This document shows, piece by piece, positions 1 to 7,974 of a DNA stretch of 56,611 nt. The translations under genes and the position numbers were made by a program. The DNA is from Xanthomonas vasicola (GTDB lineage: Bacteria > Pseudomonadota > Gammaproteobacteria > Xanthomonadales > Xanthomonadaceae): the NCBI RefSeq assembly GCF_000772705.2, contig NZ_JSBW02000081.1, positions 1-56,611 of the forward strand. Reading direction: 5' to 3'. The notes beneath the pieces were generated by a model, which worked only from the letters and a program-made list of their open reading frames with translations, did no database searches and was not told the DNA's origin. How positions within the stretch are numbered: position 1 is the first letter of the stretch; every line of letters starts with the position of its first letter.

Positions 1-139
1 GGAGGTGTTCGACTACATCGAGATGTTCTACAACCCACAACGCCGTCATGGTTCAACCGGCGACCTGTCGCCTGTAGAGTTTGAACGGCGCTACGCGCAA
101 CGAGGGTCTTGAGTGTCTACGGAACCCTGGGCGTATCAT
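1..139 (+). mobile_element. IS3-family element, right-hand remnant (runs off the left edge)
   Basis: The window opens inside an IS3-type insertion sequence: the end of a transposase OrfB followed by about 27 bases that look like a terminal inverted repeat (TGTCTACGGAACCCTGGGCG, then TATCA). The left end lies outside the window, so the element's length, completeness and target duplication cannot be judged. The boundary at 139 is an estimate from the usual placement of the repeat just after the transposase stop codon. Confidence 0.6.
2..112 (+). CDS. IS3-family transposase OrfB, C-terminal 36 residues (partial)
   Basis: The reading frame from base 2 to the TGA at 110-112 encodes the typical C-terminus of the DDE integrase half of IS3-family transposases. 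The visible signature is EMFYNPQRRHGSTGDLSPVE followed by FERRY, which is the conserved Y-N-x-x-R-x-H-x-x-x-G-x-x-x-P-x-x-F/Y motif downstream of the catalytic Glu. The catalytic core is outside the window. It is not the same element as the IS3-type copy at 50911-52099, whose C-terminus reads differently. Confidence 0.85.
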   Translation, partial: EVFDYIEMFYNPQRRHGSTGDLSPVEFERRYAQRGS

Positions 140-532
140 ATCTCTCCGCATGACAAGCTAGCCTTTTAAGCTACCAAGACAGTCTCTGGTGCGGTGTCCT
201 TGCCGCTTGCGGCATGGATACCACCATTGAGGCCCCACGGGTTCGCGGTGTGTCCCGCAAGCGGCGAGAGCACCGCACGCTCGAGCAGTCAAGCTTTTCG
301 CTCTCTGAGCGCTATCGGAAGCGCACACGCGGTGCAGCTAGGCTTCGTCGATTTCGCCGATCAGTGACAAGTAATTTGCTCAGCATTTTCCGCAAGTGGC
401 GGGGGCATCACGCCCTAGACTCACTGAGCGTTCCACCATCTCAGCCCTGTAGTAAGTAAAAGCCATCGATGCAGGCAAGCATCCTCAATGTGCCGATCGG
501 TGACCAAGTCATCGACCAAGCACGCTGCGGCG
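140..532. other. Intergenic spacer with an 11-bp inverted repeat
   Basis: I see no convincing gene here; the open frames lack codon bias, ribosome binding sites and family motifs. One structure stands out: GCCGCTTGCGG at 202-212 is repeated in inverted orientation at 255-265 (CCGCAAGCGGC). The spacer separates the IS remnant from the 3' end of the hybrid kinase, so it may be debris of the insertion event. Confidence 0.5.
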
Positions 533-3500
533 CTATTCCACCGCATCCCGCGCCGCACGCGTCGGCAAGATCAAACGTTCGATCAGATCGACCAGGCCGG
601 GCGGTTCCACTGGCTTACCCATGTGCGCGTCGAAGCCGGCCACCACCGCGCGGTCGCGGTCTTCTTCGCGGACATACGCGGTGAGTGCGATGGCCGGAAT
701 GTGCCGCGGTAGATCGGCGCTGCCCGAACGTACCGTGCGGATCAGGTCGTAACCATCGCGCAATGGCATTGCGATATCGCTTACCAAGACATCGAAGTGC
801 GCATTTGCCAAACACTGCTCAGCCGCATCCACCGAGCCGGCAGCCTGCACCTGCGCGCCGGCCAGCATCAGGAACTGCATCACTGCTTCGCGCGAATCCT
901 GATCGTCGTCGACCAGCAACAGGCGCACGCCAGCCAGACGGTGACGGCAGTCGTCCGGCAACGTGCCCGCGTGTGCGGTGTCTGCCGACGCAGGGCGCAA
1001 GTCGCTGACCCCGTTCCGGAACGGCAACACGATGGTGAACAGCGCGCCCTGGCCTTCGCCCGCGCTCGATGCACCCAGGCTGCCGCCATGCAGATCCACC
1101 AACTGACGTGAGATCGACAAGCCCAATCCTAGGCCGCCGACACGGCGTGTCGTGCCGGCATCGGCCTGCCGAAAACGGTCGAAGACATGCGGCAGAAACT
1201 CGGCCGCAATGCCGATGCCGGTGTCCTGTACGCACAGGCGCAGGCGCTCGTCTTCGATGTCCATCGCCACTCGCACGGTGCCGCCGGTCGGGGTGAACTT
1301 GAGCGCATTGCTGAGCAGATTGGTGAGCACCTGCTGCAGTCGCCCGGCATCGCCGAAGAACCACAATTCGCCATCGCAAGGCGCGTCCAGTTCCAGCGCA
1401 ATTCCGCGTGCTAACGCGGTCGGCTGCATCAGTTCCAGCGTGCTGCGCACCAGCCCGGCGATGTCGAAATGCTCAGCCTGCAGGCGGATCTTGCCGGACA
1501 TGATCGCGCTCATGTCCAGCAGGTCGTCGATGATCTGCTTCTGCGCACGCGCACTGCGCTCGATGATCACCAGACCCCGGCCCAGATTGGCAGATTCCGC
1601 CACGTCGGATTGCATCAACCGCGACCAACCCAGAATCGCATTGAGCGGCGTGCGCAACTCGTGGCTAAGCGTGGCCAGGAATTCGTCCTTGACCCGGCTG
1701 GCATGCTCGGCTTGGCCGCGTGCGGCGGTTTCTGCCTGCAACGACAACTTGAGCTTGGCATCCACGCGGGTGCGTTCGATCACGATGCCGGCCAGATGCG
1801 AGGCCGAGCGCGCCATTGCTTGTTCGCGTAACGAAGGCAGGTGCGGGCGGTCGTAATAAATGTTGAGCGTGCCCAGCACCTGCCCGTTGCTGGCCAGGAT
1901 CGGAGTGACGCAACACGCTGCGATGCCCATCGCCGCCGAGATCGCATGATGGCTGGCGAAGCTGGCATCAGCCTGGATGTCCGCACAGATCACCTGACGG
2001 CCCAGATGTGCCGAACGCGCGCAGGGCGGCCCATCCGGACCGATCGGCGATGGTTCGAAGTGCCCGCGGTATTCGATTGGAAAATGGGCTGCCGAGCCGA
2101 AGCTCAAGGTGTGGCTGATCTCATCGCGTACCATCACCGAGCAGTACAGCGGGATTTCGCCGCGCGCCTCCACGCTCAACGCAATCGCGTCCAGCACCAC
2201 CGGCAATGGCGCGCCGGTGGTGATCAAACTCAGGATTGCCCGGTCCGATGCAGTGGCATCTTCGATATGTTTGCGTTCGGAAATATCGGTGAGCGAGCCG
2301 ATGTGCCCGAGAAAGCGTCCATCGCTGGCGAAGTGCGGCGATGCGGTATCGATACACCAACGGTATTGCCCATCGTGGCGGCGCACGCGGTATTCGGCGA
2401 GGAATTCGCCGCGTTGATTGAGTGCCTGTTCGAAGGCATATCGCACGCGGGCCGCGTCGTCGGGATGCATCACATCCCACCAGCCCTGGTCCAGCGCCTG
2501 ATCTTCGCCCTGTCCGGTGAAGTCGTACCAGCGTGGATTCCAGTACACGCAATCCCCTTGCGCGTCGGACATCCAAATCATTGCCGGCACGGTTTCGCAG
2601 AGCGCACGGAAGCGCACCTCACTCTCGCGCAATTGCTGTTCGAACGCGCGCCGGTCATGGATATCGGTATAGGTGCCGATCCACTCGCTGATGCTGCCAT
2701 CGTCGCCGCGCACCGGCAGGGCGCGCGCCAGGTGCCAGCGCGACTGCCCATCGTGACGCAGCAGTTCGCATTCCACCTCGAATGCGCGTTCGCCGCTCAA
2801 CGCCAGTGTCCAGGCCTGCGCGGACAGGCGTAGGCCGTCGGCAGTGTGCGCGCGGTGCCACGTGGCATCTTCGCTGTTAGAAGGATACAGGCCGGTGTAC
2901 TCGTACCAGCGTTGGTTGAAGTAGTGCGGTCGCCCGTCTGGATCGGCAATGAAGATAATCTGCGGCAGCGTGTTGGCGAGGCGACGCAGGCGCGCTTCGT
3001 TCGCGGCCAGTTGCTGCTGCGCCATGGCCCGTTGCATTGACTCCCAGCAGCGTGCCGCCACCAACCGCACCAGTTCGATCTCGGTTGACAGCCACTGCCG
3101 CGGTGCGCGCTGATGCACGCCGATCGCTGCCACCAGGCGGCCGTGTTTGTGCAATGGAATGGCCAGCGAGGCACGCAAGCCGGAGCGTCGGTACTGCTCG
3201 GCCACATAGTCCGGTGCGCCCGGTGCCATGGCATCGGTGGTGAACCAGGGACGATTTTGCAGCAACGCATCGCGCAGGCCCTGCGCCACTTCCAAGGGGA
3301 AGTCACCTTGCAGGCTCGGCATGTCCTGCACATGGTCGCTGATCACATGCATGGTGCTGCCATCGGCGGCTGCCAGGCCGAACGCGCAACGGTTCGCGTG
3401 CAGGTGTTCACCGAGCAAGCGCACGCTGGTGTCGATGATCTGTCGCGGATCGGATACGTGCTGTAGCGCGTCCTCCAGCATCAATAAAAAGCTGTCGCGA

Positions 3501-4054
3501 CAGTCGCTGTGGCGTTGTTCGCTGACGTCAGTAGTTGAAGCCGCAACGCCGACGTACAAGGCACCCAACCGCTCGCCGGCTTGCAGCACCGGGCTGCATG
3601 ACCAGGTCGCCAGATCCAGGGTTGTTGTGGTCACTTGCTCGCCATCGCCATCGCCATCGCCATCGCCATCGCCATCGCCATCGCCATCGCCATCGCCACC
3701 GACTGCGTTCGTCAGCGCCGCAAGCGGCTGCCCGAACGCCGCCGGATGGCGCGGCCCAAGCACTGCAATGCAGGCGTCGTTGTAGATGCAGCGAGCGTCG
3801 GAGCCCCATACCAACAGCATCGGAGCTTGCGCATGCAAGCAGACCGACACCGCTGTGCGCAGTGCGGGGCTTTCGCGCAGCAGGGCGTCCGCAGCGTGCG
3901 CGGATGCGGTCAGCAATGCTGCAGTTTCGCTCGTCTCCGGCAGCAAGCCGGCCAACGGCGACACGGCGATATCCATCCAACGACCCGCCCGACATTCTTC
4001 GATGCCAGATTCTAGTAGCAACCGGGACGGCAACGGCGGCGTCGAGGAGGCCAC
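533..4054 (-). CDS. Soluble hybrid sensor histidine kinase/response regulator with GAF and PAS domains
   Basis: A 1173-residue signalling protein with no obvious membrane segment, so it should sense a cytoplasmic signal. In order I read: a divergent N-terminal PAS-like region (about 40-185, interrupted by an Asp-Gly repeat), a GAF domain (about 190-345), two PAS/PAC units (about 350-600), a second GAF (about 620-780), the HisKA dimerisation domain with the phospho-acceptor His in FLATLSHELRTPLNAILGW (about residue 797), a HATPase_c domain with N, G1 (DTGIGI) and G2 (GGLGLGLSI) boxes, and a C-terminal receiver (about 1055-1165) with the phospho-acceptor Asp in LVSDIAMPLRDG and the conserved Lys in GKPV. 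The frame opens with GTG at 4054; an ATG at 3976 (MDIAVSPLAGLL) is an equally likely start. A lone receiver gene lies upstream on the same strand and may be its partner. The specific signal and output are unknown. Confidence 0.9.
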   Translation of the reverse strand: MASSTPPLPSRLLLESGIEECRAGRWMDIAVSPLAGLLPETSETAALLTASAHAADALLRESPALRTAVSVCLHAQAPMLLVWGSDARCIYNDACIAVLGPRHPAAFGQPLAALTNAVGGDGDGDGDGDGDGDGDGDGEQVTTTTLDLATWSCSPVLQAGERLGALYVGVAASTTDVSEQRHSDCRDSFLLMLEDALQHVSDPRQIIDTSVRLLGEHLHANRCAFGLAAADGSTMHVISDHVQDMPSLQGDFPLEVAQGLRDALLQNRPWFTTDAMAPGAPDYVAEQYRRSGLRASLAIPLHKHGRLVAAIGVHQRAPRQWLSTEIELVRLVAARCWESMQRAMAQQQLAANEARLRRLANTLPQIIFIADPDGRPHYFNQRWYEYTGLYPSNSEDATWHRAHTADGLRLSAQAWTLALSGERAFEVECELLRHDGQSRWHLARALPVRGDDGSISEWIGTYTDIHDRRAFEQQLRESEVRFRALCETVPAMIWMSDAQGDCVYWNPRWYDFTGQGEDQALDQGWWDVMHPDDAARVRYAFEQALNQRGEFLAEYRVRRHDGQYRWCIDTASPHFASDGRFLGHIGSLTDISERKHIEDATASDRAILSLITTGAPLPVVLDAIALSVEARGEIPLYCSVMVRDEISHTLSFGSAAHFPIEYRGHFEPSPIGPDGPPCARSAHLGRQVICADIQADASFASHHAISAAMGIAACCVTPILASNGQVLGTLNIYYDRPHLPSLREQAMARSASHLAGIVIERTRVDAKLKLSLQAETAARGQAEHASRVKDEFLATLSHELRTPLNAILGWSRLMQSDVAESANLGRGLVIIERSARAQKQIIDDLLDMSAIMSGKIRLQAEHFDIAGLVRSTLELMQPTALARGIALELDAPCDGELWFFGDAGRLQQVLTNLLSNALKFTPTGGTVRVAMDIEDERLRLCVQDTGIGIAAEFLPHVFDRFRQADAGTTRRVGGLGLGLSISRQLVDLHGGSLGASSAGEGQGALFTIVLPFRNGVSDLRPASADTAHAGTLPDDCRHRLAGVRLLLVDDDQDSREAVMQFLMLAGAQVQAAGSVDAAEQCLANAHFDVLVSDIAMPLRDGYDLIRTVRSGSADLPRHIPAIALTAYVREEDRDRAVVAGFDAHMGKPVEPPGLVDLIERLILPTRAARDAVE
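3641..3700. repeat. In-frame hexanucleotide microsatellite in the hybrid kinase gene
   Basis: Nine perfect copies of GCCATC (GGCGAT on the coding strand) run from 3641 to 3694, followed by a degenerate tenth copy GCCACC at 3695-3700. On the coding strand they specify an alternating Asp-Gly run at about residues 118-138 of the kinase, inside the N-terminal sensory region. A six-base unit can gain or lose copies by slippage without shifting the frame. Confidence 0.95.
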
Positions 4055-4188
4055 GATTCAGCCAAGCGGCTTGCTGCGCAGGCCATCAAGCACGCTGTAG
4101 GCGCGAGGGTAGGGTGGTAAAGAGGTGGCATGCCGCCGGCCCAGGCACTCGTACATTAGCGGGCTAGCGTCGCAGCAGGTCGCGCAGC

Positions 4189-4569
4189 TCAGCCATTGGC
4201 GCCACTCAACTCGCGCGCCCTGGACAATGCGCCAACCAGTTCTTCGGACAGGTAAGGCTTGGTCAGAACGACCCCGCGCTCGAAACCGCTCGGAATGCTG
4301 CCTGTGGCAACGCCAGTCGCCAGCACGAACGGGATACCGCGCTCGGACAACAGGCGTGCAACCGGTTCGCTGGTTTCGCCGTTGCCCAGGCGATAGTCCA
4401 GCACTGCGATGTCCGGAGCGTCGGCGCTGATCAGCTGCAAGGCATCGTGCACTTCGCCGACCGGCCCCATGACGATGGCACCCGCCTGGACAAGCTGCAG
4501 GTCGAGCAGCATGGCATTCATGTCATCGTTTTCGACCACGAGTACCCGAACTCCACGCAACACCGACAT
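4189..4569 (-). CDS. Single-domain response regulator (stand-alone receiver)
   Basis: A 126-residue CheY-like receiver with no output domain. The acidic pocket is ENDD (E13, D15, D16), the phospho-acceptor is D58 in IAVLDYRLGNG, the switch Thr is T85 and the conserved Lys is K104 in LTKPY, so every catalytic position is intact. Such proteins pass phosphate between kinases and phosphotransfer proteins or act by protein contact. It lies 134 bp upstream of the hybrid kinase on the same strand, suggesting co-transcription and a shared phosphorelay; that link is inferred from position only. The start ATG at 4569 fits the usual N-terminus of the family. Confidence 0.85.
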   Translation of the reverse strand: MSVLRGVRVLVVENDDMNAMLLDLQLVQAGAIVMGPVGEVHDALQLISADAPDIAVLDYRLGNGETSEPVARLLSERGIPFVLATGVATGSIPSGFERGVVLTKPYLSEELVGALSRARELSGANG

Positions 4570-4691
4570 TGCTTACTCCTTCACCAAGTTCGCCAGTATA
4601 TCGAGACTGCTTCCCCCCAGCGCTGCAGACCCCGCTTGCACCTGAATTCGTCAGGCGCGAACTGACACTGTTCGTTTCACCAACAAGTCGC

Positions 4692-4697
4692 TATACT
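4692..4697 (+). promoter_or_regulatory. Probable -10 box of the tRNA-Leu promoter
   Basis: TATACT lies 11 bases before the tRNA 5' end, the position expected for a sigma-70 -10 element serving a tRNA with a very short leader. No good -35 hexamer is visible at 16-18 bp upstream, so the assignment rests on the -10 box and position alone. Confidence 0.45.
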
Positions 4698-4707
4698 GCG
4701 TGGCCAT

Positions 4708-4794
4708 GCCGAAGTGGCGGAATCGGTAGACGCAGCGGACTCAAAATCCGCCGCCATTAAAAGCGTGTGGGTTCGAGTCCCACCTTCGGCACCA
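4708..4794 (+). tRNA. tRNA-Leu (anticodon CAA)
   Basis: An 87-nt class II tRNA. The acceptor arms GCCGAAG and CTTCGGC pair perfectly, the anticodon stem GCGGA/TCCGC encloses the loop CTCAAAA (anticodon CAA, reading UUG), a long variable arm follows, and the T-arm contains GGTTCGAGTCC. The 3' ACCA is encoded (4791-4794). It stands alone and is followed by a strong terminator. Confidence 0.97.
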
Positions 4795-4813
4795 AGTTGT
4801 TGCAGTATCAGCG

Positions 4814-4847
4814 AAAGCCCCTCTGGAGAAATCTGGCGGGGCTTTTT
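4814..4847 (+). terminator. Rho-independent terminator after tRNA-Leu
   Basis: AAAGCCCC (4814-4821) pairs with GGGGCTTT (4838-4845), and the stem runs straight into a T run, 20 bases after the tRNA CCA end. Stem composition and U tract are typical of an intrinsic terminator. Confidence 0.8.
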
Positions 4848-5170
4848 GCTGTGTATCGTTTTGGCAGATGCAGGCCGCGATTAGCGCGATGCAATCCGCG
4901 ACGCTGAAGACCGTCAGTCTTTTGGATAAGGGCAGAGTGCAGATCGTGGTATGCACTCGTGGTCGTCAGGAATGCAGCGCCTAGCGAACCTGTCTGCAGG
5001 ATGCGAATGCTTGTGTACCGAGTTCCTCCATTGCCGCGCAAGTGCATCAGGAACACAACTGCTTCTGTGCACACGTGCGATGCAGTGCACAGTCAATGGA
5101 TGACGTTGCAGGCACGCAACCATCACGCTGCGCGCGTACCTTGGACGTCTCTTTCGAGTAGGTGGCCTCC
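4848..5170. other. Intergenic region, no gene seen
   Basis: Between the tRNA-Leu terminator and the small gene starting at 5171 I find no frame with coding character on either strand and no strong secondary structure. The last 15 bases hold the ribosome binding site of the next gene. Confidence 0.5.
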
Positions 5171-5347
5171 ATGGACTTTGATTCTTCGCAACAGCTGCGC
5201 ATCCTGCGTGACATCCACGACACCAAGCCGGTGGCCGACGAAGAGGGGAATTGGGCGGTACGCGCCGGCTATGCCACGCAGGCCGAAGATGGCGACATCG
5301 ATCTGACCCACGAAGGCCGCAAGGCACTGGATAGCGGGCAGGTCTGA
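5171..5347 (+). CDS. Small acidic hypothetical protein (58 aa)
   Basis: The frame MDFDSSQQLRILRDIHDTKP... ends SGQV and is strongly acidic. I chose ATG 5171 because AGGTGG lies six bases upstream; an in-frame GTG at 5162 would overlap that Shine-Dalgarno sequence. The sequence looks like a helix (SQQLRILRDIHDT) followed by a short beta-type region and DLTHEGRKALDSG, reminiscent of the last helix of a small winged-helix fold, but that is only an impression. No family is recognised. It is monocistronic, lying between tRNA genes. Confidence 0.55.
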   Translation: MDFDSSQQLRILRDIHDTKPVADEEGNWAVRAGYATQAEDGDIDLTHEGRKALDSGQV

Positions 5348-5605
5348 AGCGTTGCGTGCGGTACGCCACTCAGTCGGCGTACAAATCGAGCAGAGCTTTG
5401 ATGCAGCGCGATGGTTGGTGGTGGGGTTGGAGTCGCAGTTGTGCGTATCGAGTGGGAATTAGCTGATATCGCGCCGACGGTGCGAACGCGTGTGGCTGTA
5501 GCGGCGTTATTGCAGACGAGCCGCAACAATGGGTCGCGGCTATGTGCGACTGGTCTGATCTCGCAATCGCCGCATATCCGCCTGATGCCCAGGCCAAGCA
5601 CAGGC
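5348..5605. other. Spacer upstream of the tRNA terminator, no gene seen
   Basis: No coding frame with a ribosome binding site or recognisable motif on either strand. It ends at the terminator that closes the leftward tRNA transcript. Confidence 0.45.
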
Positions 5606-5635
5606 AAAAAAAAGCCCCGGCAGTGCCGGGGCTTT
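5606..5635 (-). terminator. Rho-independent terminator of tRNA cassette copy 1
   Basis: Read on the minus strand, AAAGCCCCGGCA / TGCCGGGGCTTT forms a near-perfect stem immediately followed by eight T residues. It lies eight bases past the 3' end of tRNA-Glu and ends the tRNA-Ala/tRNA-Glu transcript. Confidence 0.9.
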
Positions 5636-5643
5636 CAGATGAT

Positions 5644-5719
5644 TGGCGTCCCCACGGGGATTCGAACCCCGGTGTCCACCGTGAAAGGGTGGTGTCCTAG
5701 GCCTCTAGACGATGGGGAC
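5644..5719 (-). tRNA. tRNA-Glu (anticodon TTC), copy 1
   Basis: A 76-nt tRNA on the minus strand starting GTCCCCATCGTCTAGAGGCC, with anticodon loop CTTTCAC (TTC), T-arm GGTTCGAATCC and encoded GCCA 3' end. It is the downstream member of a tRNA-Ala/tRNA-Glu pair. The tRNA body is identical to copy 2 at 6612-6687. Confidence 0.97.
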
Positions 5720-5767
5720 GCGTATCAAAACCTCGTTGTCCATTTTCAGACGGCCTAATGTCTGAAA
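5720..5767 (-). other. Inter-tRNA spacer with processing hairpin, copy 1
   Basis: The 48-bp spacer contains an inverted repeat CAGAC...GTCTG around an 8-base loop (GGCCTAAT on the plus strand), flanked by TTT/AAA and CCA/TGG pairs so that the stem reaches the CCA end of tRNA-Ala. The stem differs from copy 2 by paired changes, which argues that the structure, not the sequence, is kept. A role in precursor tRNA processing is inferred. Confidence 0.6.
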
Positions 5768-5843
5768 TGGTGGAGCCAGGCGGGATCGAACCGCCGACCT
5801 CCTGCATGCCATGCAGGCGCTCTCCCAGCTGAGCTATGGCCCC
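5768..5843 (-). tRNA. tRNA-Ala (anticodon GGC), copy 1
   Basis: A 76-nt tRNA starting GGGGCCATAGCTCAGCTGGG, with anticodon loop ATGGCAT (GGC), T-arm GGTTCGATCCC and encoded ACCA. It is the first gene of the leftward pair with tRNA-Glu. The same gene recurs at 6735-6810. Confidence 0.97.
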
Positions 5844-5862
5844 GCGTTGCTGCGAGCCGGCA

Positions 5863-5891
5863 ATCATAGCGATATCTTTACGTCATGGGAA
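5863..5891 (-). promoter_or_regulatory. Candidate promoter of tRNA cassette copy 1
   Basis: On the minus strand TATGAT (5863-5868) is a good -10 box 19 bases before tRNA-Ala, with TTCCCA 17 bp upstream as a weak -35. Position and spacing fit sigma-70; the -35 match is poor. Confidence 0.4.
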
Positions 5892-6573
5892 GTGGTCTAT
5901 GCAAAAGTTGTACTGAGCAAGCGATGTCATCTGTCAGGCGAGCTGCAAGGCCGTACCCGTGGAGTGCGAAGATCGAACCGCAGGGCAGCGCCCCCGCAGT
6001 GCGTCTAGATCAACCGTAGTTTCTCAGTGTCCTTTGCGCAGCGGATTGCGGTCATGGTGTGATCGACACATGGGCTTCAACGTGAGTGCGCGTTTGTTTC
6101 GACATCTATTAATGTAGCGCGCCGCCAGCTGTTTGCCGTGCAGCGCAGCGGGTGGCGTCCGATGCATCTTGTTTGCGAACGCCGATGGATGTCGCGTTCT
6201 GTGCTCGCTGCCATTCACTGCATGCGTGCAGCATCGCCATCGCGCACGTTGCCTTTCTGGCGGCGCGATCATTCGCAATGATGACGTCAACGCAGCAGCG
6301 GCAATGCGCTGGAAGAAACCTTAGACGCGAAAACGCCGGCGAGTGAATGCTTGTGCGTTTGAGTGATGTGGCGAAGTCGTCGCGCTTGAATGGAGAGGTC
6401 GGTTGGCAGAGTGAAAGCGATGGCTCGCACACGTGCCGGCGAGCCGATATTGCACCAAGGCGCTGTGCCATCCAAGCAAGGAGATTTAACTCTCTATCTA
6501 TCGCGTCACGCGCATGCATGCATGCGGGCGCGCCCGACGCTGCGCCGCAGTCGATTACGCCACCAAAACACGC
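5892..6573. other. Spacer between the two tRNA cassettes, no gene seen
   Basis: About 680 bp without a credible gene on either strand: frames are short, lack ribosome binding sites and match no family I know. It is not repeated elsewhere in the window, so only the tRNA cassettes themselves, from terminator to tRNA-Ala, are duplicated. Confidence 0.5.
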
Positions 6574-6603
6574 AAAAAAAAGCCCCGGCAGTGCCAGGGC
6601 TTT
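6574..6603 (-). terminator. Rho-independent terminator of tRNA cassette copy 2
   Basis: Same terminator as at 5606-5635 with one base change (GTGCCAGGGC instead of GTGCCGGGGC), which puts one mismatch in the stem. The eight-base T run on the minus strand is kept. Confidence 0.85.
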
Positions 6604-6611
6604 CAGATGAT

Positions 6612-6687
6612 TGGCGTCCCCACGGGGATTCGAACCCCGGTGTCCACCGTGAAAGGGTGGTGTCCTAGGCCTCTAGACGATGGGGAC
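6612..6687 (-). tRNA. tRNA-Glu (anticodon TTC), copy 2
   Basis: Identical in sequence to the tRNA-Glu at 5644-5719, with encoded CCA. It is the downstream member of the second tRNA-Ala/tRNA-Glu cassette. Confidence 0.97.
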
Positions 6688-6734
6688 GCGTATCAAAACC
6701 TCGTTGTCCATTCCAGACGGCCTAATGTCTGGAG
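6688..6734 (-). other. Inter-tRNA spacer with processing hairpin, copy 2
   Basis: The counterpart of 5720-5767. The stem here reads TTCCAGAC / GTCTGGAG (plus strand) where copy 1 has TTTCAGAC / GTCTGAAA, so a T-A pair next to the CAGAC/GTCTG core has become C-G on both sides. Copy 1 also has one extra T. These compensatory changes support a real RNA hairpin between the two tRNAs. Confidence 0.6.
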
Positions 6735-6810
6735 TGGTGGAGCCAGGCGGGATCGAACCGCCGACCTCCTGCATGCCATGCAGGCGCTCTCCCAGCTGAG
6801 CTATGGCCCC
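6735..6810 (-). tRNA. tRNA-Ala (anticodon GGC), copy 2
   Basis: Identical in sequence to the tRNA-Ala at 5768-5843, with encoded ACCA. It is the first gene of the second leftward cassette and is preceded by a good promoter. Confidence 0.97.
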
Positions 6811-6827
6811 ACGAAACTGAGAACGAA

Positions 6828-6856
6828 ATGATAGCGGCCTGTTAATGTGCGCGCAA
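6828..6856 (-). promoter_or_regulatory. Promoter of tRNA cassette copy 2
   Basis: On the minus strand TTGCGC (6851-6856) and TATCAT (6828-6833) are separated by exactly 17 bp, and the -10 box is 18 bases from the tRNA-Ala 5' end. This is a better sigma-70 match than that of copy 1. Confidence 0.6.
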
Positions 6857-6901
6857 GCGCTTTTTCATTCCGAATAAGACCGGGCGGCGTGCGCGATGGG
6901 C

Positions 6902-7363
6902 TCAGTTGACGCCGTGCAGATCGCGTAACTGCGTCTGGCGTGCGCCGAAATACGCGGCCAGGTCGGCGATATCCTGATCGCTCAGCGCAGTGGCCTGCGC
7001 CGTCATCAACGGATGCTGACGGTCGCCGCTGCGGTACGCCTGCAGCGCATGCGCCAGGTAGTCGCCATATTGGCCGCCCAGTTTAGGGTAGCTGGGATCG
7101 ATCGGCGCATTACCGTCGGCACCGTGGCAGTCCACGCAACTTTGGCCGGTGGCCTTGCCCTTGGCATGCGCGAGTTTGTCGCCGGCTTCGGCGCGGCCGG
7201 TGGGCAGGCCTGCCGAAGAGCCGGAGCCGTGCTCACCGCTGGCGTGGCCGGCATCGCCAGCGGAATGGTCGGTGGATTCGACCTGGGATTGGGAACAGGC
7301 CGCCATCATCAGGGCAGCGACCAGAGCGATGGCTAGACGCGGAGCGTTTAGGGCGTTCGGCAT
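6902..7363 (-). CDS. Lipoprotein c-type cytochrome
   Basis: A 153-residue periplasmic monohaem cytochrome c of class I type. The N-terminus has a hydrophobic signal ending in a lipobox with Cys23 (LMMAAC), so it should be lipid-anchored. A Ser/Gly/His-rich linker (about 27-55) leads to the haem motif CVDCH (76-80), followed by KLGGQYGDYLAHAL and a likely axial Met at M120 in HPLM, then the C-terminal helix (DIADLAAYF). The fold resembles single-domain cytochrome c4/c553-like electron carriers. It follows another cytochrome gene after eight bases, so the two are co-transcribed. The redox partners are unknown. Confidence 0.85.
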   Translation of the reverse strand: MPNALNAPRLAIALVAALMMAACSQSQVESTDHSAGDAGHASGEHGSGSSAGLPTGRAEAGDKLAHAKGKATGQSCVDCHGADGNAPIDPSYPKLGGQYGDYLAHALQAYRSGDRQHPLMTAQATALSDQDIADLAAYFGARQTQLRDLHGVN

Positions 7364-7371
7364 GTGGGCGC

Positions 7372-7770
7372 TTATTTGAGGGTGGACAGGTAGGCGGAGA
7401 TGTCGGCGATGTCCTGCTCGGAGAAGCTTTGCGCCTGTGCCTGCATGGTCGGATGTTTGCGCTTGCCCTGACGATATTCGGTCAGTGCCTGGGTCAAATA
7501 CTGGCTGGTCTGGCCGCCGATCTTGGGCACGCGATAACTGGGATACGCGTTCTTATAGCCGGTGACGCCGTGGCAGCCCTGGCAGGTGTAGGCCAGCAGG
7601 CGTCCATTTGACGGATTGCCGGTCGGCGGCGCGGCGGCGGGTGTCGCCGCCACGGCAGCGGGCGCCGGCGTGGCAGGAGTTACAGGTGTGACTGACGGTG
7701 TTGCTGATGCGCCCCCGAACGGCAGGAAGACGACCAGAGCGAGACAAGCGGCGAGCGGCTGCGGGCGCAT
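7372..7770 (-). CDS. Periplasmic c-type cytochrome
   Basis: A 132-residue monohaem cytochrome c. I start at ATG 7770 (MRPQPLAACLALVVFLPFGG), which gives a clean signal peptide cleaved near ASA; the open frame continues 50 codons further upstream but without signal-like sequence. A Pro/Ala/Thr-rich linker precedes the haem motif CQGCH, then KIGGQTSQYLTQALTEY, a likely axial Met in HPTM, and the final helix DIADISAYL. It is a paralogue of the downstream lipoprotein cytochrome (same motif order). Both probably shuttle electrons in the periplasm, in an operon divergent from the RND efflux operon. Confidence 0.85.
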   Translation of the reverse strand: MRPQPLAACLALVVFLPFGGASATPSVTPVTPATPAPAAVAATPAAAPPTGNPSNGRLLAYTCQGCHGVTGYKNAYPSYRVPKIGGQTSQYLTQALTEYRQGKRKHPTMQAQAQSFSEQDIADISAYLSTLK

Positions 7771-7974
7771 GGTTTCGTATCCGGAAGACTGATTGAGCGT
7801 CCGCACGTGGGGGCGTGACGGGACCGGACCGAGTATGCCTGCGATTTGGCGCGGCGCAAACCGGGTGAATAGGCCAACTTGAACGGACCATGACCTTTGG
7901 CGCATTGGCGGCATGTGCATTTGGGTGGTCTACTTGCCTACAACACCTGTTCACGCATCCACTAGGACACGACG

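Noticed and set aside
214..459. A possible 81-aa gene after the left IS remnant
   Set aside because: Arg/Ser-rich translation, no ribosome binding site and no family motif; more likely spacer.
3641..3700. Possible CRISPR-like repeat
   Set aside because: The repeats are contiguous hexamers without spacers inside a coding frame; it is a microsatellite.
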